A stretch of DNA of 64,000 nt from Sarcophilus harrisii (taxonomy: Eukaryota; Chordata; Mammalia; Dasyuromorphia; Dasyuridae): positions 214,886,301 through 214,950,300 of the forward strand of contig NC_045428.1 in NCBI RefSeq assembly GCF_902635505.1, in the 5' to 3' direction. A program made the translations under genes and the position numbers. This document shows positions 45,246 through 56,949 of the stretch, piece after piece. The notes under the pieces were generated by a model. The model was not told the origin of the DNA. It made no database searches and was given only the letters and a program-made list of their open reading frames with translations. Positions within the stretch are counted from its first letter, which is position 1; each line of letters opens with the position of its first letter.

Positions 45246-46790
45246 CCTAATGCTAATAAAAGTGAATTCATGAAGAATTTATGAATGTATCAAAATTTGG
45301 GGAACTGAATTTTAAATTATTTAATGTAACTAACTACAGAAAGGGGAGTATGTATTACATATAAAGATTTTTTAACATAAAATATTTTTAGGCTTAACAA
45401 TCAGAAAAATTATTTTGCTTTGTCCCTGTTAATTTGTACACCAACATAAAACTATTCTAAGTTGTGAGATTTGTCTACATGTCCTCAGTCAAAAGTTTAC
45501 CAGAAATAATGCAGCATTAAAAAAAGATTTACAAATTATTTAGTTTGCATATAACTTTCAAAGTAAAATAGGAAATATTTTCATAATCATTAAAAAATTT
45601 AATACCTAGTCAATCATCATATTGGAACTTCAAAAATTTCATTCTGAAGAAAACTAGTCCATATGAAAAAAAACTATGTAGCTTTCTCCAGAAGCTTCTA
45701 CCAAAAGAACAATTTAAAGTGAAATATTTTCCAAAGGTAAGTGCAAACTATTTATAATTGTATAAATTACATAAATTGTGGCACTTACTCCTTCCCAAAG
45801 TTCTAATTTGTTAGCAGTAATTCTATAATTCTGTTCTCTCTGTTTAAGTGAAAAGGGCATTTATAAGTATTGTACAAATGCTGTGTAATTATTATGAAAC
45901 AAATCAATGATACCCACAAATTTACCAAATAGAATTTTATGAATATTTTTATTAAAAAACCAGACAATGCACATACTCTAGTTACAGATGTTATAGATTC
46001 ACAACTGGTAAAATATACAATTTAAGTCACAGTCTTGCAAAAATTTGGTTTGTTTGGTATCACTCATCCATAGATAGATAACATTTTAGTTAGCTAACTG
46101 CTAAGGTAATGCAGATGGTTTTTAATTCCAATGATGCAGAAGATGGTTTTTAATTCTGATGAAACTGATGATAGCAAGTACCTGATAACACTAAATAACA
46201 AATTGTCTCATTCATTTTTACCTATTTACCATATTCACAAATTATGAAGTTATACAGAATGTGGAAACAATAATTCAAATGCAAAAACAGTCTAGAATAA
46301 TTCTGATCATGAATGCCTTGAAAATGAATCTCTTTCACCTACTCATTCAGGAGCAATTACTCAAAACCAGGCCTAGTGGAAATGTGTGGGTGCTACTAGT
46401 CAGGTCTTACTCATAGGCAAACAACCTAGATTGTTACAAGGTTTACAATCCTTGTAAAAAAAGTCAAATATAGCATATGACCTAGTAGCAATAAAGATTT
46501 AGGAATTTAATAGGAATAAGAAATGGGAGAGATCTAAAACCAAGATCAGCATATGCTTATCTACTGGCTTAATCATAACAAGATGATTTTAAATAAAAAT
46601 AACTCATAGGACTTAAAACCAAAAGGAAATTTATCCATTATCTAATTCAACATGATCTCATAGTTTAAAAAAAAATTATATAGCCATTATCATATAACTA
46701 GTTAAGTAGCAAAACCAAGAAACGTGCTTGGGTTTTCTGACTCTATATCCAAAACGCTTTCTATGAAACTATTTTACCACCAGCTTTTAG
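45246..46790. other. Intergenic sequence, possible distal CD99 3' UTR
   Basis: AT-rich sequence with a small tandem repeat agatggtttttaattc (46109-46158). Minus-strand AATAAAAATATT near 45941-45952 could serve as a distal poly(A) signal for CD99, but that is speculation. Confidence 0.3.
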
Positions 46791-46792
46791 GT

Positions 46793-47035
46793 GGCACTTC
46801 TAGATAGCATTAAGGTTGGAATCAGGAAGAGTCATCCTCCTGTCTTCAAATCCTGCCTCAGACACTGACTAGCTGTGTGATGCTGGGCAAGTCGCTAAAC
46901 CCTATTTGCCTCAGTTTCCTCACCCATAAAATGACCTAAGGAAGAACATGGCAAACCTCTCTAGTTATCTTTGCCAAAAAAACAAACAAACAAACAAAAA
47001 AACCCAAATAGGATCATGAAGAGTATACACAAGTA
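46793..47035 (+). repeat. Mar1-like SINE
   Basis: ggaatcaggaagagtcatcc, then gactagctgtgtgatgctgg, then gcaaacctctctagttatct with a caaa-rich tail. Confidence 0.88.
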
Positions 47036-47739
47036 AAATGACTAAATAAGAAACAATAATTTACTACCTATAGATTTGATTGAAATATACATATTCACAT
47101 GAGAGAAATGCCTGCGAATTTTACTGGTATCTGACATGAGATAGCATAAATAATTTGTTATAAATAAAGAACCAGCAATTATATTAAGTATAACACACAT
47201 TGGAATCTTATTTAATCTGGATGGCACTGTAAAAACTTCCCATTATGTGGACATTACCAGGAATATGTGAAAATAGCAATAATATACTGAAAAATGCTAT
47301 TTTTTCCTCAAATGTAGAAAAGTTTATTGGCTCTGGCAATTTTAAAAATAGGCCATTAAAATCCTTTTGAAACTTTTCATCAATCATCCTAAACATTTTT
47401 AAATTAATATTTTCTATTCTAGATTACTGCATTTTAATGTTCATGGGTTTATGTTTGGCAAGAAAGTAAAAACAAAAAACATTTCAATTTATCTCACACT
47501 GTTAGAAAGTTTTAAAGGGGGTTACTGTATGACATAAAGCATATATATAAACAACTTCATCTAATATCCAACTATTCATATTGAATAATTAACTCTTTTT
47601 TTGGTAAAACTTCAGCAATTCATCAAACTTTTAAAAAATTTTATTTAGTACCCACCTTATCTACCTAAGCAGTATTGTATTCTTCTGATCTGGCCCAATT
47701 ACACTTAGAGCAAAAAGAAAAAAAAGGAGGGAAAGAAGG

Positions 47740-48830
47740 GGGTAAATAACCTTAAATGTATAAGTTCAGAATTCTGTATACGAGGTAAAAAGGAAGATAA
47801 AAAACAGCTCCTATTCTCAAGGAGGGTATTTTAACAAGGGAGACAAGATGTAAACAACGAGGTATGTAGAAGATATGTGGGAAGAACTGGAGAGAGAACT
47901 GAAAAAAAAAAAAAACCCAAAGAGGGGGGGAATTGAGCTTAGTCTAAAAAAACAAAACAACAACATAGGTTAAAGAAGGTGGGCATTCCAGGCCTGGGGG
48001 AGGGGCAAACAGTTCAATGGCAAAGAGGTAGGAGATGGAGTGTTGTGTAAGGAACAATAAAGTCAGAAAACATAAGTAAATCACAAAGTTACTGGAGGAA
48101 AATAAAATATAAGTACTAGAAAGATATGAAGGGAATGATTTATCAAGAGAGTTAAATGACAAATTGGATTTATGTTTGATTGTAATAGGGATTCACTAGA
48201 ATTTATTGAGGGGGGTGTGTGTGTTTTAGAGAGAGAGAGAGACACACACACAAATAGACAGAGACAGACATGATCAGACCTTGTTAAGAAAATCACTTTT
48301 AACAAATGATGGATTAAAATGGGGAGACACCAAATAGAGAGAGCAGGCTATTCTAATAGTGTAGATAGATAGAGAAGGCTATTCTAATAACATAAGGCAA
48401 GAGATGAAGAACGCCTGAATTCTAATAGTGACTATGTGAGTGAGGAGAATATAAATGTGAAATGAAACAAAAAATTGGCAATGGTTTGGGTGTAAAAAGT
48501 AGAAGAAATTAATATAGAATGGCAGAGAAAATGCAAACCTAGGTGAATGGGAAAACAGAGTATATTCAACAGTAGTAAGGGAAATTTGGAAAGGGAGGGA
48601 TTGGGAGGAAAGAGAGTAAATTCTGCTTTGGGCATATTTAGTTTGAAATGTTTATTTGACATTCAGTTCAAGATATCCAAAAGGCAATTGATGATATGGA
48701 GTTGTAAACTAGGACTGGGTTTATACATCTGGAAATCAGCAATATAGAAATAATTGGACTCATGGGAGCTAATGAACTCATTAAGTTCCTTATTTCTCCC
48801 AAAGACTGAAAAAAAGGTGAAACTCGGTAT
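47740..48830 (+). repeat. Long ancient interspersed repeat
   Basis: ctattctcaaggagggtatt, then gtgggcattccaggcctggg, then gtaggagatggagtgttgtg, then gacatgatcagaccttgtta and aagaaaatcacttttaacaa. It is a known ancient mammalian repeat type; family name not assigned. Minus-strand ORFs within it are shadows. A GT/GA microsatellite sits at 48208-48252. Confidence 0.55.
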
Positions 48831-49289
48831 ATTAATTTTTGTAATTGTTCTAAATCCATCATCAAAGTTACTAAAACATAGCTAATTCAAACAAAGATGG
48901 CATATTTTCCTATTTTTGTATTATTCTGATAGCAAATGATTGAAGAAAATTAATTTTGAAAGAATGTCTTAAGAGGTTTAACTTACAAATTTATCACTTA
49001 GTACCTTATTTACTGAAATGTTTACTCGCTATATAATTTAAAATAATCATGAATGAATGATATGGATAAAAGGTAACCTTTTTTTGGTTTCCTGATTTCT
49101 TTACAGAGAGGTGAGAACCATTAAAAACCTAATATATCTATAAAGACCATTTTGGGTAAAGGATTCAATTTTATTTTAAAGAATTTTTCCTTACTCTATT
49201 ATTTAAAACATAAAGATGTTTTAAATAATAGAAATTAATAGTTATACAGGATGAGTAACTTTCCAAGATGTGTTTTTAAATGCCATATT
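48831..49289. other. CD99 downstream flank, unassigned
   Basis: AT-rich; no element recognised. Confidence 0.4.
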
Positions 49290-49462
49290 CACAAACAATC
49301 CAGTGGAATTTATTTTCATGCAATTTTGCGATCCTTGCCCTCTAAGGCATGTTGTTTCAGGCAGGCAAGCAGTCTAATCCAGTTGTAGTCATTGTTTTCT
49401 TTCTCAGAATAATAATCCAGTTGTGTTCATTGTTTTGTTTTTTTTTCCTCACAATAAGACTA
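49290..49462 (-). other. CD99: CD99 3' UTR (proximal form)
   Basis: The sequence after the TAA runs to an AATAAA hexamer on the minus strand (49314-49309), followed by a GT-rich stretch (TTGTTTGTG), as expected of a poly(A) site. The end near 49290 is inferred. A distal site further down cannot be excluded, because other AATAAA matches lie below 49200. The UTR contains a short tandem duplication at 49375-49454. Confidence 0.6.
49375..49454. repeat. Tandem duplication in the CD99 3' UTR
   Basis: Two adjacent copies of about 35-40 bp, at 49375-49409 and 49413-49454, share taatccagttgt followed by tcattgtttt. They lie immediately downstream of the CD99 stop codon. The second copy carries a longer T run. 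Confidence 0.8.
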
Positions 49463-49485
49463 TTACTGTAGAAGCATTCGTTGCA
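49463..49485 (-). CDS. CD99: CD99 last coding exon with stop codon
   Basis: After a good acceptor (TTTTCTTTTTTCTAG|TG), the frame set by the previous phase-1 exon reads VQRMLLQ followed by TAA at 49465-49463. Human CD99 ends VQRTLLEK, so the position and sequence fit the terminal exon. This tail is one residue shorter than the human one. Only 23 coding bases are present, which is why the exon is invisible to ORF scans. The call depends on three things together: correct phase, correct acceptor and family match. Confidence 0.88.
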
Positions 49486-49964
49486 CTAGAAAAAAGAAAA
49501 GACAAATATTTTTATAGCAATCTCCCAAAACACAAAACACACATCTTCACTATATTCATTTTTAAATGTTTTCTAAAAAAAAGATGAAAGGCATTGTTAG
49601 GTGAGCTAAATAGGCAAAAGTAGAAAGTGAAAACCAACAGGTCGAAAAGAGTTTGTTAATATTAGAACAAGATCCAGTATAAAATGGAATGGAAGAGTGA
49701 TGAACTAATTAAGAAGCATGCATCTTAGGCACTGGAGATGAAAAGGCAAACAGCTTCTGTTTATTTGTCTTTTCACTTGAATAAATAATTTAAAAGAAGC
49801 ATTTGTTTAGTTATATTTTTTCAATTCCTAAAAGCTTAAGTTTTCAGACATGTTACTGAATTGCATCTTAAACTCGAGGTAGTGTGATTTCAACACATTC
49901 AATCTCAATTAAAAGTGCAAACAAAAATTAAAATGATGCAATGAATTATCCTTACAATAGAACA

Positions 49965-50095
49965 GAATATTAGAGTTGGTCAGTACCTTGGAGATGATAA
50001 AAGCTGGAATCTATACTCCACTATTTTAAAAAATATATAGATGAAAACTTAGGGATTCTAAGTAACGTGTCCAAGGTTAAAGTGTTTGAATCAGA
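49965..50095 (+). repeat. MIR-type SINE
   Basis: acagaatattagagttggtc, then agatgaaaacttagggattc. Confidence 0.6.
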
Positions 50096-50282
50096 ACCTA
50101 TACATTTTTTCTCCCAGTTCAGTTATGAATCCATTGTTTCATACCACATTACCACCAATGGAAACCTGAACAAAGCAGCTAAGGTATATTATTATTATTT
50201 CCTTATGTTTCAAAGTAAAAATGAAAACATGGAGCTAAAAAAAACTCCGTGTGTCAAAAACCTATGTATATTGAAACCATTT

Positions 50283-50505
50283 TGTAGTTCAGTTGTGTTA
50301 CATTCTTCATGATCCCATTTGGTGTTTTCTTAGCAAAGACACTAGAGTGATTTGCCATTTTCTTCTCCAGTTCATTTTACAGTTGAGGAACTGAAGCAAA
50401 CAGGATTAAGTGACTTGCTCAGGGTCACATAGCTACTAAGTGTCTGAGGACAGATATGAACTCAGTAAGAGGAGTTTTCCTGATTCCAGACCTGGCAGTG
50501 TATTG
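50283..50505 (-). repeat. Mar1-like SINE, minus
   Basis: ttcagttgtgttacattctt, then cagttgaggaactgaagcaa, then ttcctgattccagacctggc. Confidence 0.88.
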
Positions 50506-50973
50506 ACTGCAGATCAACAAAAAAAGATAATGGGACCTAATTGAAGAGAAAAAATATTCAGGACTTTAAAAAAGTATAAATTATTGTTATAAAAGGTAGC
50601 AGAAAGAAATGTACAAGGTAAATTAGAGGTAATCTCAAAGGGAAGGTTTAGTGTTGGGGAAGTCTAGGAAAGACATTAATCTGAGTTGTCTTGAAGGAAG
50701 CACATATCTTGATGACATTTACTTAAAAATTTGTGTATTAAGCCTTTTTTTTTTTTTTTGGCAAATGGGTCAATTTCAGTATATAAGCTTGAAAAAAAAA
50801 TATATATATAGCTAAGGGCATAATCATTAATTTTCTTTTTATTACAGAATGTTTTTGGCAGAAAAAAATAACAGTGAATACTTCTCTCTATCCTATTTTT
50901 AACTAAAAGAAAAATTTAAACATGAAAAGAAACCTTCATGCACTAAGATAGACAGATAGAAAATCTAAGATAG

Positions 50974-51065
50974 ATTTTTAGAAGACTACTATAAATTTCA
51001 GTGGACTTTTTACCGTGTTTCATTTGGTAAAAATCCACTGAAATTCATAGTAGTCTTCTAAAAAT
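50974..51065. repeat. 92-base near-perfect hairpin in CD99 intron
   Basis: The left arm 50974-51014 (41 nt) and right arm 51026-51065 (40 nt) pair with one mismatch and one single-base bulge around an 11-nt loop (gtgtttcattt). It fits either a palindromic miniature DNA transposon or a foldback small-RNA precursor. No TA or other target duplication is obvious. Confidence 0.92.
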
Positions 51066-51104
51066 TATTTAGTTTTACCTCTTATTTAAACATGCAACCA
51101 ATAG

Positions 51105-51360
51105 TACCTAGGGGAAGCTAAATAGAGCAGTGGATGTATATCCTTGGGCCTGGAATCAGGAAGATCTAAGTTCTATTCCTCCTTCAGACACTTATTACCT
51201 TGTTCCAATGCCCTCTATTGTAAAATGGGGCTAAAAATAGCACTGAGCTTTCAGAATTGTTGTGGTAATCAAATGAAGATTTGTAAAGCAAATTGCATAA
51301 TACCTAGCACATAACAGGTACTATATAAATGCTAGCTATTAGTATGATTATTACTACCAC
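51105..51360 (+). repeat. Marsupial SINE / MIR
   Basis: gggcctggaatcaggaagat, then cctctattgtaaaatggggc, then acataacaggtactatataa. Confidence 0.8.
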
Positions 51361-51574
51361 AACTGCTACTACTCCTACTATTGCAAATATGATGACTATT
51401 ACCTATCTATCAGCAGCATAGTAAGAGCTCTGTACTATTACAAAAATCCCAAACATCTAATGTCCCAGAGATCAGTTCTCCTATCTGAATCAATATGTCT
51501 CAGGGGTTCCTAAACTTCACTCACCCCAGAACTTCACTTAGGTGCTAAGAAGTCTCTTTGGGAAGAGTTGATCA

Positions 51575-52445
51575 TTATTGATTAGAGAAATGTAAATTAA
51601 AACAACCTTGCACTTATCAGATGAGTTAAAATGTTTGAAGGGGAAAGCAACAAATATTGGAGGGGATACAGAAAAATTTGGACACTAATTCATTAATGGT
51701 GGAACTACAACTGATCCAACCATTTTGGAAAACAAACTCGAATTATGCCCAAAGAGTTATTTAACTGAGTATATTCTTTGACCTAGCAATTACTACTAGG
51801 CCTATTTCCAAAGATGACTGGAGAAAAATAAAATAACTTACGTTTGTTAAAATATTTACAGCAGTTCTTTTAGGGGTGGTAAAGAACTAGAAATTGTAGG
51901 AATGTTTATCATTTGGAGAATGGCTGAACAAATTGTTGTCTATGATTGCAGTGGAATATTACTGTGCTAGAAGAAATGATGAACTCAAGTAACTTAGAAA
52001 AACATAGAGAGACTTGCATGAAAAAAAAATGAAGAGTGAAAGGCGCAGAATATAGAATATATCTACTATAATAGCAATATTGTTTTAAAAACAATTTTGA
52101 GCGAATAAGTCACTTTGACTATTATAAATACCCAAATCAACTACAAAGAACCTATAAAGGAAGAGGCTATCTGTATGCATAGAAAGAACAGAAGAATAAA
52201 AGTATATATAGAATGATTTTATATACATATACATATTTGTGTCTAAAGGTAGCCATTTCTAGGATGGGGAAGGGGGGAAAAGAACAAAAAAAATTGATAT
52301 GATAACTTTATTGATATGATATTGATATGATATGATGAATTGATATGATAACTTTTTAAAAGGAATAGCAAGTTGTACATAATAGATTTGCAGTTTCATG
52401 TGCAATTTTTTAAATCTACTATGTTATAGAAATTCTTCTTTCATA
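51575..52445 (+). repeat. Old L1 3' fragment, plus
   Basis: attagagaaatgtaaattaa, then gagaatggctgaacaaattg, then aaacatagagagacttgcat. These are ORF2 end remnants, with a 3' UTR like ccaaatcaactacaaagaac. Confidence 0.75.
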
Positions 52446-52539
52446 AGTTAAAAGTAAATAAAATTAAAAAAGAAAAATAACAAAGGATCAAGAATATCAA
52501 CTCCTTGAAATTTTAGATTGTTTCATTCTTTGCAGTTAT

Positions 52540-52630
52540 ACCTCCAACACGTAGCTCAGTATCTGTCACACGGTAGGCACTTAATAAATATTTATCAAGT
52601 ATTTGTTGCTTGATTAGTGAATGATCTTCA
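52540..52630 (+). repeat. L2 LINE terminus
   Basis: cggtaggcacttaataaata, then tttatcaagtatttgttgc. Confidence 0.7.
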
Positions 52631-52754
52631 TAAGAAAATAACAAATAGGATGCATTTTAGACATACAGTCCACTTGGTTAATTATCTTTTCCAGGACTAT
52701 TTTTTTTATTAAGTTATACACAGAGCCTGAATTCAATGAATATTCCTATGAGCT

Positions 52755-52960
52755 GGCAGTGTAGAGTGGTAGAAAAAACAATCACTTGGGCATCATCAAA
52801 GGAACTGCTTTAAATCTCAGCTTGTGTGACGTTGCATGACTTACTTTTATTAGCCTTACTATATTCATCAGTAAAAAAAAAAAAGAAGACCATACTATAT
52901 GGCTTCTAAGAACTCTTTGCTTCTCTAAAATCCTATGATTCTGACCTGCAAAGTAACATG
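52755..52960 (+). repeat. MIR-type SINE
   Basis: gctggcagtgtagagtggta, then tttaaatctcagcttgtgtg, then atggcttctaagaactcttt. Confidence 0.6.
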
Positions 52961-53197
52961 GGAGTTTTGGAGAATACAAAGTTGAAAAATGATAGTCCCC
53001 AATTGCAAGGACTTTATGATCTAGTCATGGCATGAAATATATTAAAATTACTTTAAATAACAGAAAGCATAGGAATAGTCAAAAAGTGAGTGGAAAGATA
53101 TACTATTAGTATGACACTATTTTCTTATGCGGAGACTCAAGATACAGACAATGATAAGCTTTCTCAACAAATTCTGTAAATCTGTCTTTTCTCTTAC

Positions 53198-53254
53198 CAG
53201 GTGGTTCTGTGTTGGCTCCCTGATGACTTTCCATATTAACATTCTCTGGATCTT
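53198..53254 (-). CDS. CD99: CD99 exon: cytoplasmic tail
   Basis: This is a 57-nt phase 1-1 exon. The acceptor is TTCTTTCAG|AA at 53255/53254 and the donor is G|GTAAGAG at 53198/53197. Joined to the transmembrane exon it reads FKGN-EDPENVNMESHQGANTEPP, which aligns without gaps over most of its length to the human CD99 tail (EQGEVDMESHRNANAEPA). The MESH serine corresponds to the tail serine reported as a protein kinase C target in human CD99. A longer open frame around the exon (53106-53321) is intron read-through: the residues after EPPGK have no family match. Confidence 0.93.
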
Positions 53255-53489
53255 CTGAAAGAATAAACACATGAGATACCCGATTAAAACCAGCCTCAAA
53301 ACTTTTGTTCAGTCCGAACAATCCGTTTTAGTGCAAATAGGAAAGGTTTGTTTTTGTTATTTGTGAATTTGTTTTGAAAGTCATTTGAAATTTAATTTCC
53401 TTTCTCACAGATAAAACCACCCTGAGTGCATTTCAACAATTAAAACTATTTGGTTGGGAGAACAGAACAAGCTGGTATAATAGAATTTA

Positions 53490-53522
53490 AATTACACACA
53501 CACACACACATTATATATATGT
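53490..53522. repeat. (CA)n/(TA)n microsatellite
   Basis: acacacacacacacac followed by ttatatatat. Confidence 0.9.
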
Positions 53523-53837
53523 TTTTAATAAGAAATGTAGTCATTTGTTTCAAGTATATATAAGGGAGGCTAATGAAAGAGGCAAGACTCTTTTGCCATT
53601 TGAAGGTCATTGAACTCACACTTTTAGATAGGAACAATGTAAAATACACAGAAAGCAAGTATCTACTATACATAAAAGATAATGCTCTCTATAGGTTAAA
53701 CCAATTATATTCCTATAATTTGACCCACAAATTTATTTTTTAATAATTCAAATATAAACATCAATCTAGTCCCTGACTAAATATTACATACAATTCTTAA
53801 GCAGTATCATTTGAACCAAGAAAGTCAAATTGTTCAT

Positions 53838-54290
53838 GACATAGTGGATAGAGCTGGCCTTTGGAGCTAATGTCAAATTGGAAAAACTCAGACCAACTAG
53901 ATAATCAGCAAATAAAGTTTAGTATTTAATCAGTTGAACAATTGCAATTTGGAACACTATGCCTTATTCAAATAGGGATGTCCTAGGAGTAAGGGCAGAA
54001 AGAAGTTCTTATACAGCATAATCATGGGGAAAAAAGCAGGAGGGCATATAATCTAGTAATACAGAATATTATTAGTATTAAGCAACAGAAAAAAGGTTGC
54101 AAAAATGTCCCTGGGTATTGCCTTGTAATGCGTAATGATTTTTTGGGGGTCAAACCAGAGTTTAACACCAAGAAGAAGATATATACTAATTGTATTACCC
54201 TGGACGGGTTATTTAACCTCTCAAAATCCCCAGGCAATTCTCTAAGAGCATAAGTTTCAGAGTTAGTACCAACCTGAATTTGTTGGGAAG
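53838..54290 (+). repeat. Old SINE split by a possible LTR (fossil)
   Basis: The SINE head (catagtggatagagctggcc) at 53838-53868 and its body (accctggacgggttatttaa) near 54198 are separated by about 300 bp starting tgtcaaatt and ending tttaaca. This looks like a minus-oriented LTR. No internal retroviral sequence is present. Low certainty on the insert's identity. Confidence 0.4.
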
Positions 54291-54764
54291 AGTGCTCCCT
54301 CTTGGAAGTTCCTTATAGCAGTGAAATCACAGGACCAGTCCAGGTCTCTGTGTGTAGAATTCCTTTTTTCAAAAAGTTTATGTTACTTACATAAAGGAAC
54401 CTATTTTGATGTATTTTTATTCATATATGCACCTAAAATAGCTACCTAATCACATATTTAGTATATGTTCACTGCCAATTTTTTTCTAGATAACAATTGG
54501 GTAGAAAATTTCAGAGGGAAACAGTCCTAGTGTCCATAAGAAGAGGGAATGGGAAATTAATTCTGGTCTTCCTTTCCACCTACTTCATGCCTATTCCCAC
54601 CTTCAAACAGAGATGCTATGGTGAAAAACATATAGACATATCTCTTTTCCTCAGGGGTTTGTTAAATCAAAATCACAAGGCAGTTAAGATGCATAGATAA
54701 AGCATCCCCAAATCCACTTGTTTTACAATTAGATGTACAATTTTCAAAAATTTTGAAGCCATTT

Positions 54765-55045
54765 GGAAATAACATACATGTATTAAGTCAATAACATTCT
54801 TTCACAAAAATTTCAATTGATCATAAATCAGTAGAACTAAATATTTAATTGTTAAAACACTTTAGTATTTTCTCTGTCACAAGATTAAACAATCACAGTA
54901 CATTAATGCAATTCAACAAAAATATAAATGTAATTCATGGAAGGACCATATACTTAGAACTGAGAAACAGAATTTAGGGATCATATATACTATAATCCCT
55001 TCATTTCATAGAGGGCTAAACTAAAGTCCAAAGTGCTACAAATTA
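54765..55045. repeat. Local duplication in CD99 intron, copy 1
   Basis: The order is cacaaaaatttcaattgatc, then attgttaaaacactttagta, then tgtaattcatggaaggacca, then ctaaactaaagtccaaa. It is matched in order by 56615-56890. Confidence 0.7.
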
Positions 55046-55182
55046 TGTGTATATGCATGTATACATACAAACACATACACAGAGTCCTCAGAAATTCCTC
55101 AGGAAATTCATGGGGATTATATGAGTATCAACCCTCCTAAAGCCAAACTCTTGCTATTAAATATAACAACACGACAATGATG

Positions 55183-55335
55183 GGGCAGCCAGATGGCACA
55201 ATGGATAGAGTACCAACCCTGGAATAAGGAGAACCTGAGTTCAAATACAACCTTAGACACTTAACACTTTCTAGCAGTATGACCCTAGGCAAGTCATTTA
55301 ACCCCAACTGCCTTGCAACAATAAGCAAACAAACA
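55183..55335 (+). repeat. WSINE1-like SINE
   Basis: ggggcagccagatggcacaa, then gaacctgagttcaaatacaa, then ggcaagtcatttaaccccaa, with a caaa tail. Antisense to CD99. Confidence 0.9.
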
Positions 55336-55344
55336 AAATAACAA

Positions 55345-55565
55345 TATTCACTTACACAGTGGTTTAATGTTTATGGAATACTTTCCTTCCAACAACTTTG
55401 AGAAGTTCATTGTAATAAGTATTGTCCCTCATTTTACAAATGAAGAAGAGATTCAGAGAAGTTAAGTGATTTCTTTTTTGACTACTAACCTAGTAATTGC
55501 TGAAATTGGCATTTGAATTCAGGTCTCTGAAGTCTAAATCTGTCAAATTCTCCACTACCTTTCAA
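55345..55565 (-). repeat. MIR SINE, minus
   Basis: ttacacagtggtttaatgtt, then catttgaattcaggtctctg, then actaacctagtaattgctga. Confidence 0.75.
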
Positions 55566-56181
55566 AAATACATACCATGTGTCCTTAAAATGAATTTTTA
55601 AATAATCTGTAGCACTCAATACATTTAAGTATGTACCTTAAGAAGTAGAAAATATAGAGGTAAAAGAGGAGAAATATGGAGATTTTCCTTCTGATATGAT
55701 ATATTTGAAGATATAAAGTCCTACAAATTAAACAGAAAATTTAGAGTGGGTAAGGAAGTAAAATAAAGAACACTTTTAGAAAAACTATATAAGTTTTTCT
55801 ATTCAATCAACTTTTGATAGTCCAAATGTTTAATAAAATGGTATTTACAATAAAGTATCAATCCTCATCTTTCCCTTTACACTCTAAATTTTAAGGAAAA
55901 CACAGAGGATCTCTCTCTCTCATCTATGATATATGTATGTATGTGCACACCCACACTTGTGCATGCGAGTGTAGATGGAAGGAGTGTTACAGCAATAAAA
56001 TCAAATATGCACTTAAATTTGGAAGCATGTAATGATCAAAAATTAGGGTGATTGCATCAAAAGGTAAGTACTACATTATTCCTTCCTATTTAGTGATTGG
56101 CAAAGTACTTAAGAATTCCCTAATGGTTCAAGGAATTCATGTTAAAGATTCTTTAATGGAGCTTTGAGCAGTATATCATAA

Positions 56182-56325
56182 AGAATATTATGAGGGGCTG
56201 CTAAGTGGTGCAGTGGATAGAACATCAGCCCTCAAGTCAGGAGGATCTGAGTTCAAATCTGCCCTCAGACCCTTAATACTTCCTAGCTGTGTGACCCTGG
56301 GCAAATCACTTAATCCCAATTGCCT

Positions 56326-56380
<55 letters not shown>

Positions 56381-56388
56381 TATTATGA
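56182..56388 (+). mobile_element. WSINE1-like SINE with target duplication and A46 tail
   Basis: The SINE body spans 56194-56376: ggggctgctaagtggtgcag, then ggaggatctgagttcaaatc, then gtgtgaccctgggcaaatca. It ends in 46 A (56330-56375). Identical 12-bp duplications agaatattatga lie at 56182-56193 and 56377-56388. It is a recent-looking copy, antisense to CD99. Confidence 0.95.
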
Positions 56389-56614
56389 ATAGTAATTTAA
56401 GTGACTCTGGGGTTCCACAATACATATCTGTGGAGGAGAAGAGGGCTGAAAGGAGTTTATGGAACATTATACTACATACATCCAGAATAACCTACCCTCC
56501 AATTTCTAATACAGTTCAATAGTACTCAAAATATGGAAAACAATGTAAAAATTTTATTCCATTGATAATTTGTTAAATGACAATACAAGTCAAACTTTTT
56601 TATTAGCTATATAT

Positions 56615-56890
56615 GAAAGTTTAACAAACTCATCAAATCAGTAACAACATTATTTAAAAGAAAATTTCAACTGGATAATAAGCTAATAAAAGTAAACATT
56701 TAGTGGTTAAAATACTTAAGTAATTCCTCTTTCACAAGAGTAAATATTCATGTAGTATCAGTGTACCTTTTAACTAAAATATAAAGACAATTCATAGGTT
56801 CATGGATATGAAGCTGGAAAACAGATTTAAGAGGGTCACCTAATCCAACCTCTTCATTTTAAAGCAGGCCAAATTAAGGTCCAAAGGACT
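56615..56890. repeat. Local duplication in CD99 intron, copy 2
   Basis: It has the same order as 54765-55045 (gaaaatttcaactggataat, then gtggttaaaatacttaagta, then gacaattcataggttcatgg, then gccaaattaaggtccaaa), diverged by about a third by eye. Confidence 0.7.
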
Positions 56891-56949
56891 GGACCATTTA
56901 GTGCAATTCTATGTGCTCACAGAAACTGAATAACAAATGCTCACTGTTA

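Noticed and set aside
53106-53321. 71-codon minus-strand ORF as a complete small gene
   Set aside because: Only the middle (53198-53254) matches CD99 and it is bounded by good splice sites; the rest is intron read-through.
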